Source of the DNA: Pseudomonadota bacterium
Lineage (GTDB): Bacteria > Pseudomonadota > Gammaproteobacteria > Acidiferrobacterales > Acidiferrobacteraceae
Assembly (NCBI GenBank): GCA_021777535.1
Contig: JAJYDN010000023.1
Coordinates: forward strand, 1 to 34,107
DNA: 34,107 bases
Direction: 5' to 3'
In this document: positions 32,990 through 34,107 of the stretch, piece by piece
Position numbering within the stretch: the stretch's first letter is position 1
How the letters are laid out: the number at the start of each line of letters is the position of its first letter
Position numbers and translations under genes: made by a program
Notes under the pieces: generated by a model
Databases searched by the model: none
Seen by the model: the letters and a program-made list of their open reading frames with translations, nothing else
Told to the model about the DNA's origin: nothing

Positions 32990-34107
32990 ATGGATCAATT
33001 CGCCAAAGAAACAGTTCCGGTCAACCTGGAAGAGGAGATGCGCCAGTCGTATCTCGATTACGCGATGAGCGTGATCGTCGGGCGGGCGCTGCCGGACGTG
33101 CGTGATGGCTTGAAACCCGTCCACCGCCGCGTTCTCTATGCCATGCAGGAGCTCGGCAACGACTGGAACAAGGCCTACAAGAAGTCGGCGCGCGTCGTCG
33201 GCGACGTGATCGGTAAATACCACCCGCACGGTGATACCGCCGTCTACGACACGATCGTGCGGATGGCGCAGACGTTCTCGATGCGCTACCCCCTGGTCGA
33301 CGGACAGGGCAACTTCGGGTCGGTGGATGGCGACGCGCCTGCGGCGATGCGCTATACGGAGATCCGGATGGCGCGTATCGCGCATGAGTTGCTTGCCGAC
33401 CTGGACAAGGAGACCGTCGATTTCGCGCCGAACTATGATGGATCCGAGCGCGAGCCTCTGGTGCTGCCGACGGGCCTGCCGAACCTGCTCGTCAACGGGT
33501 CGTCGGGCATCGCCGTCGGCATGGCGACGAACATCCCTCCGCACAATCTGTCGGAGGTGATCGACGCCCTGCTGGCCCTTATCGACGACGACAACCTGTC
33601 TGTCGACGCGCTGATGGCGCTGATTCCGGGCCCCGATTTTCCGACCGCGGCCATCATCAACGGCAGTGCCGGCATCCGCGAGGCGTATCTCACGGGCCGG
33701 GGCAAGATCTATGTGCGCGCCCGGGTGGAGATCGAGGAGGAGCGCGCCGGCCGCCGCCAGGCCCTGGTGGTGACCGAATTGCCCTACCAGGTCAACAAGG
33801 CGCGCCTTCTCGAAAAAATCGCCGAACTCGTCAAGGAAGGGCGCCTCGAGGGCATCGCCGAACTGCGCGACGAATCCGACAAGTCCGGCATGCGGATGGT
33901 GATCGAGCTTAAGCGTGGCGAAAATGCCGAGGTGGCGCTGAACAATCTCTACCAGATGACGGCCATGCAGAGCGTGTTCGGCATCAATATGGTGGCGCTC
34001 GAAAACGGTCAGCCAAAGCTGCTCAATCTCCGCCATATCCTGAAGGCATTTCTGGGTCACCGCCGCGAAGTGGTGATACGGCGCACGCTCTACGACCTGC
34101 GCAAGTC
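32990..34107 (+). CDS. gyrA: DNA gyrase subunit A (partial, runs off the right edge)
   Basis: The first 372 codons are present. The N-terminal winged-helix/tower part includes [20 protein letters not shown], the quinolone-determining region [14 protein letters not shown], and the catalytic tyrosine in [10 protein letters not shown] (Tyr122, as in E. coli). Residue 83 is Thr, the wild-type residue in Pseudomonas, and residue 87 is Asp, so there is no evidence of resistance mutations. GyrA and GyrB introduce negative supercoils. The C-terminal beta-propeller is beyond the window. In E. coli and Pseudomonas gyrA also lies near ubiG or mtnA, which fits the neighbourhood here. Confidence 0.98.
   Translation, partial: MDQFAKETVPVNLEEEMRQSYLDYAMSVIVGRALPDVRDGLKPVHRRVLYAMQELGNDWNKAYKKSARVVGDVIGKYHPHGDTAVYDTIVRMAQTFSMRYPLVDGQGNFGSVDGDAPAAMRYTEIRMARIAHELLADLDKETVDFAPNYDGSEREPLVLPTGLPNLLVNGSSGIAVGMATNIPPHNLSEVIDALLALIDDDNLSVDALMALIPGPDFPTAAIINGSAGIREAYLTGRGKIYVRARVEIEEERAGRRQALVVTELPYQVNKARLLEKIAELVKEGRLEGIAELRDESDKSGMRMVIELKRGENAEVALNNLYQMTAMQSVFGINMVALENGQPKLLNLRHILKAFLGHRREVVIRRTLYDLRK

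Noticed and set aside
33236-33250. Thr at GyrA position 83, where many species have Ser
   Set aside because: Thr83 is wild type in Pseudomonas and related bacteria, and Asp87 is intact, so it is not evidence of quinolone resistance.

Overview
The window is a compact, GC-rich stretch of chromosome, almost certainly from a gammaproteobacterium outside the enterics. The evidence is the unbroken order rimP-nusA-infB-rbfA-truB-rpsO-pnp, an FNR with the gammaproteobacterial cysteine pattern, DksA, the O2-independent ubiquinone genes ubiU and ubiV, and a gyrA / mtnA / mtaD / ubiG / mupP-like neighbourhood that I recall from Pseudomonas. I see no insertion sequence, prophage, CRISPR array or obvious foreign island. 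Placing it near sulfur- or iron-oxidising lineages such as Acidiferrobacter is only a guess.

Region 1 (1-6767) is about life without oxygen. A leftward operon encodes a TatD-linked radical SAM protein, YhcC, UbiU and UbiV (cut by the window edge). A class III ribonucleotide reductase activase gene is divergent from it. Between the two lies a perfect TTGAC-N4-GTCAA FNR-type box with well placed -10 elements on both sides. The leftward transcript is predicted to start on the A of its own ATG. Next come a convergent hemerythrin-nnrS operon (nitric oxide / oxygen handling) with its own FNR/DNR-like box, a second near-perfect FNR box, and fnr itself. The regulator and several probable targets therefore sit together.

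Region 2 (6768-11993) holds glycogen phosphorylase and phosphoglucomutase. Together they convert glycogen to glucose 6-phosphate. Two gaps of about 550 bases flank glgP and contain only doubtful small ORFs.

Region 3 (11994-20744) is the transcription/translation cluster. An initiator tRNA gene faces away from rimP, a strong sigma70 promoter and a terminator-like hairpin precede rimP, rpsO has its own promoter, and a clear intrinsic terminator ends pnp.

Region 4 (20780-27175) contains an unassigned methyltransferase, a YheT-type hydrolase, acetyl-CoA synthetase, a DedA membrane protein, DksA with a good promoter, and a cbbY-queD pair.

Region 5 (27172-34107) carries mupP/gph, ubiG and mtaD leftward, an ABC-2 polysaccharide exporter pair (wzm-wzt), then mtnA and gyrA rightward (gyrA cut by the window end). 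MtaD and MtnA both serve methylthioadenosine metabolism. The exporter pair looks inserted into this otherwise familiar neighbourhood.

I did not find a clearly new multi-gene system. The strongest leads are the shared FNR-type control region with a predicted leaderless transcript, the linkage of two poorly characterised radical SAM proteins to anaerobic ubiquinone synthesis, and the divergent initiator tRNA with a U1-U72 mismatch.
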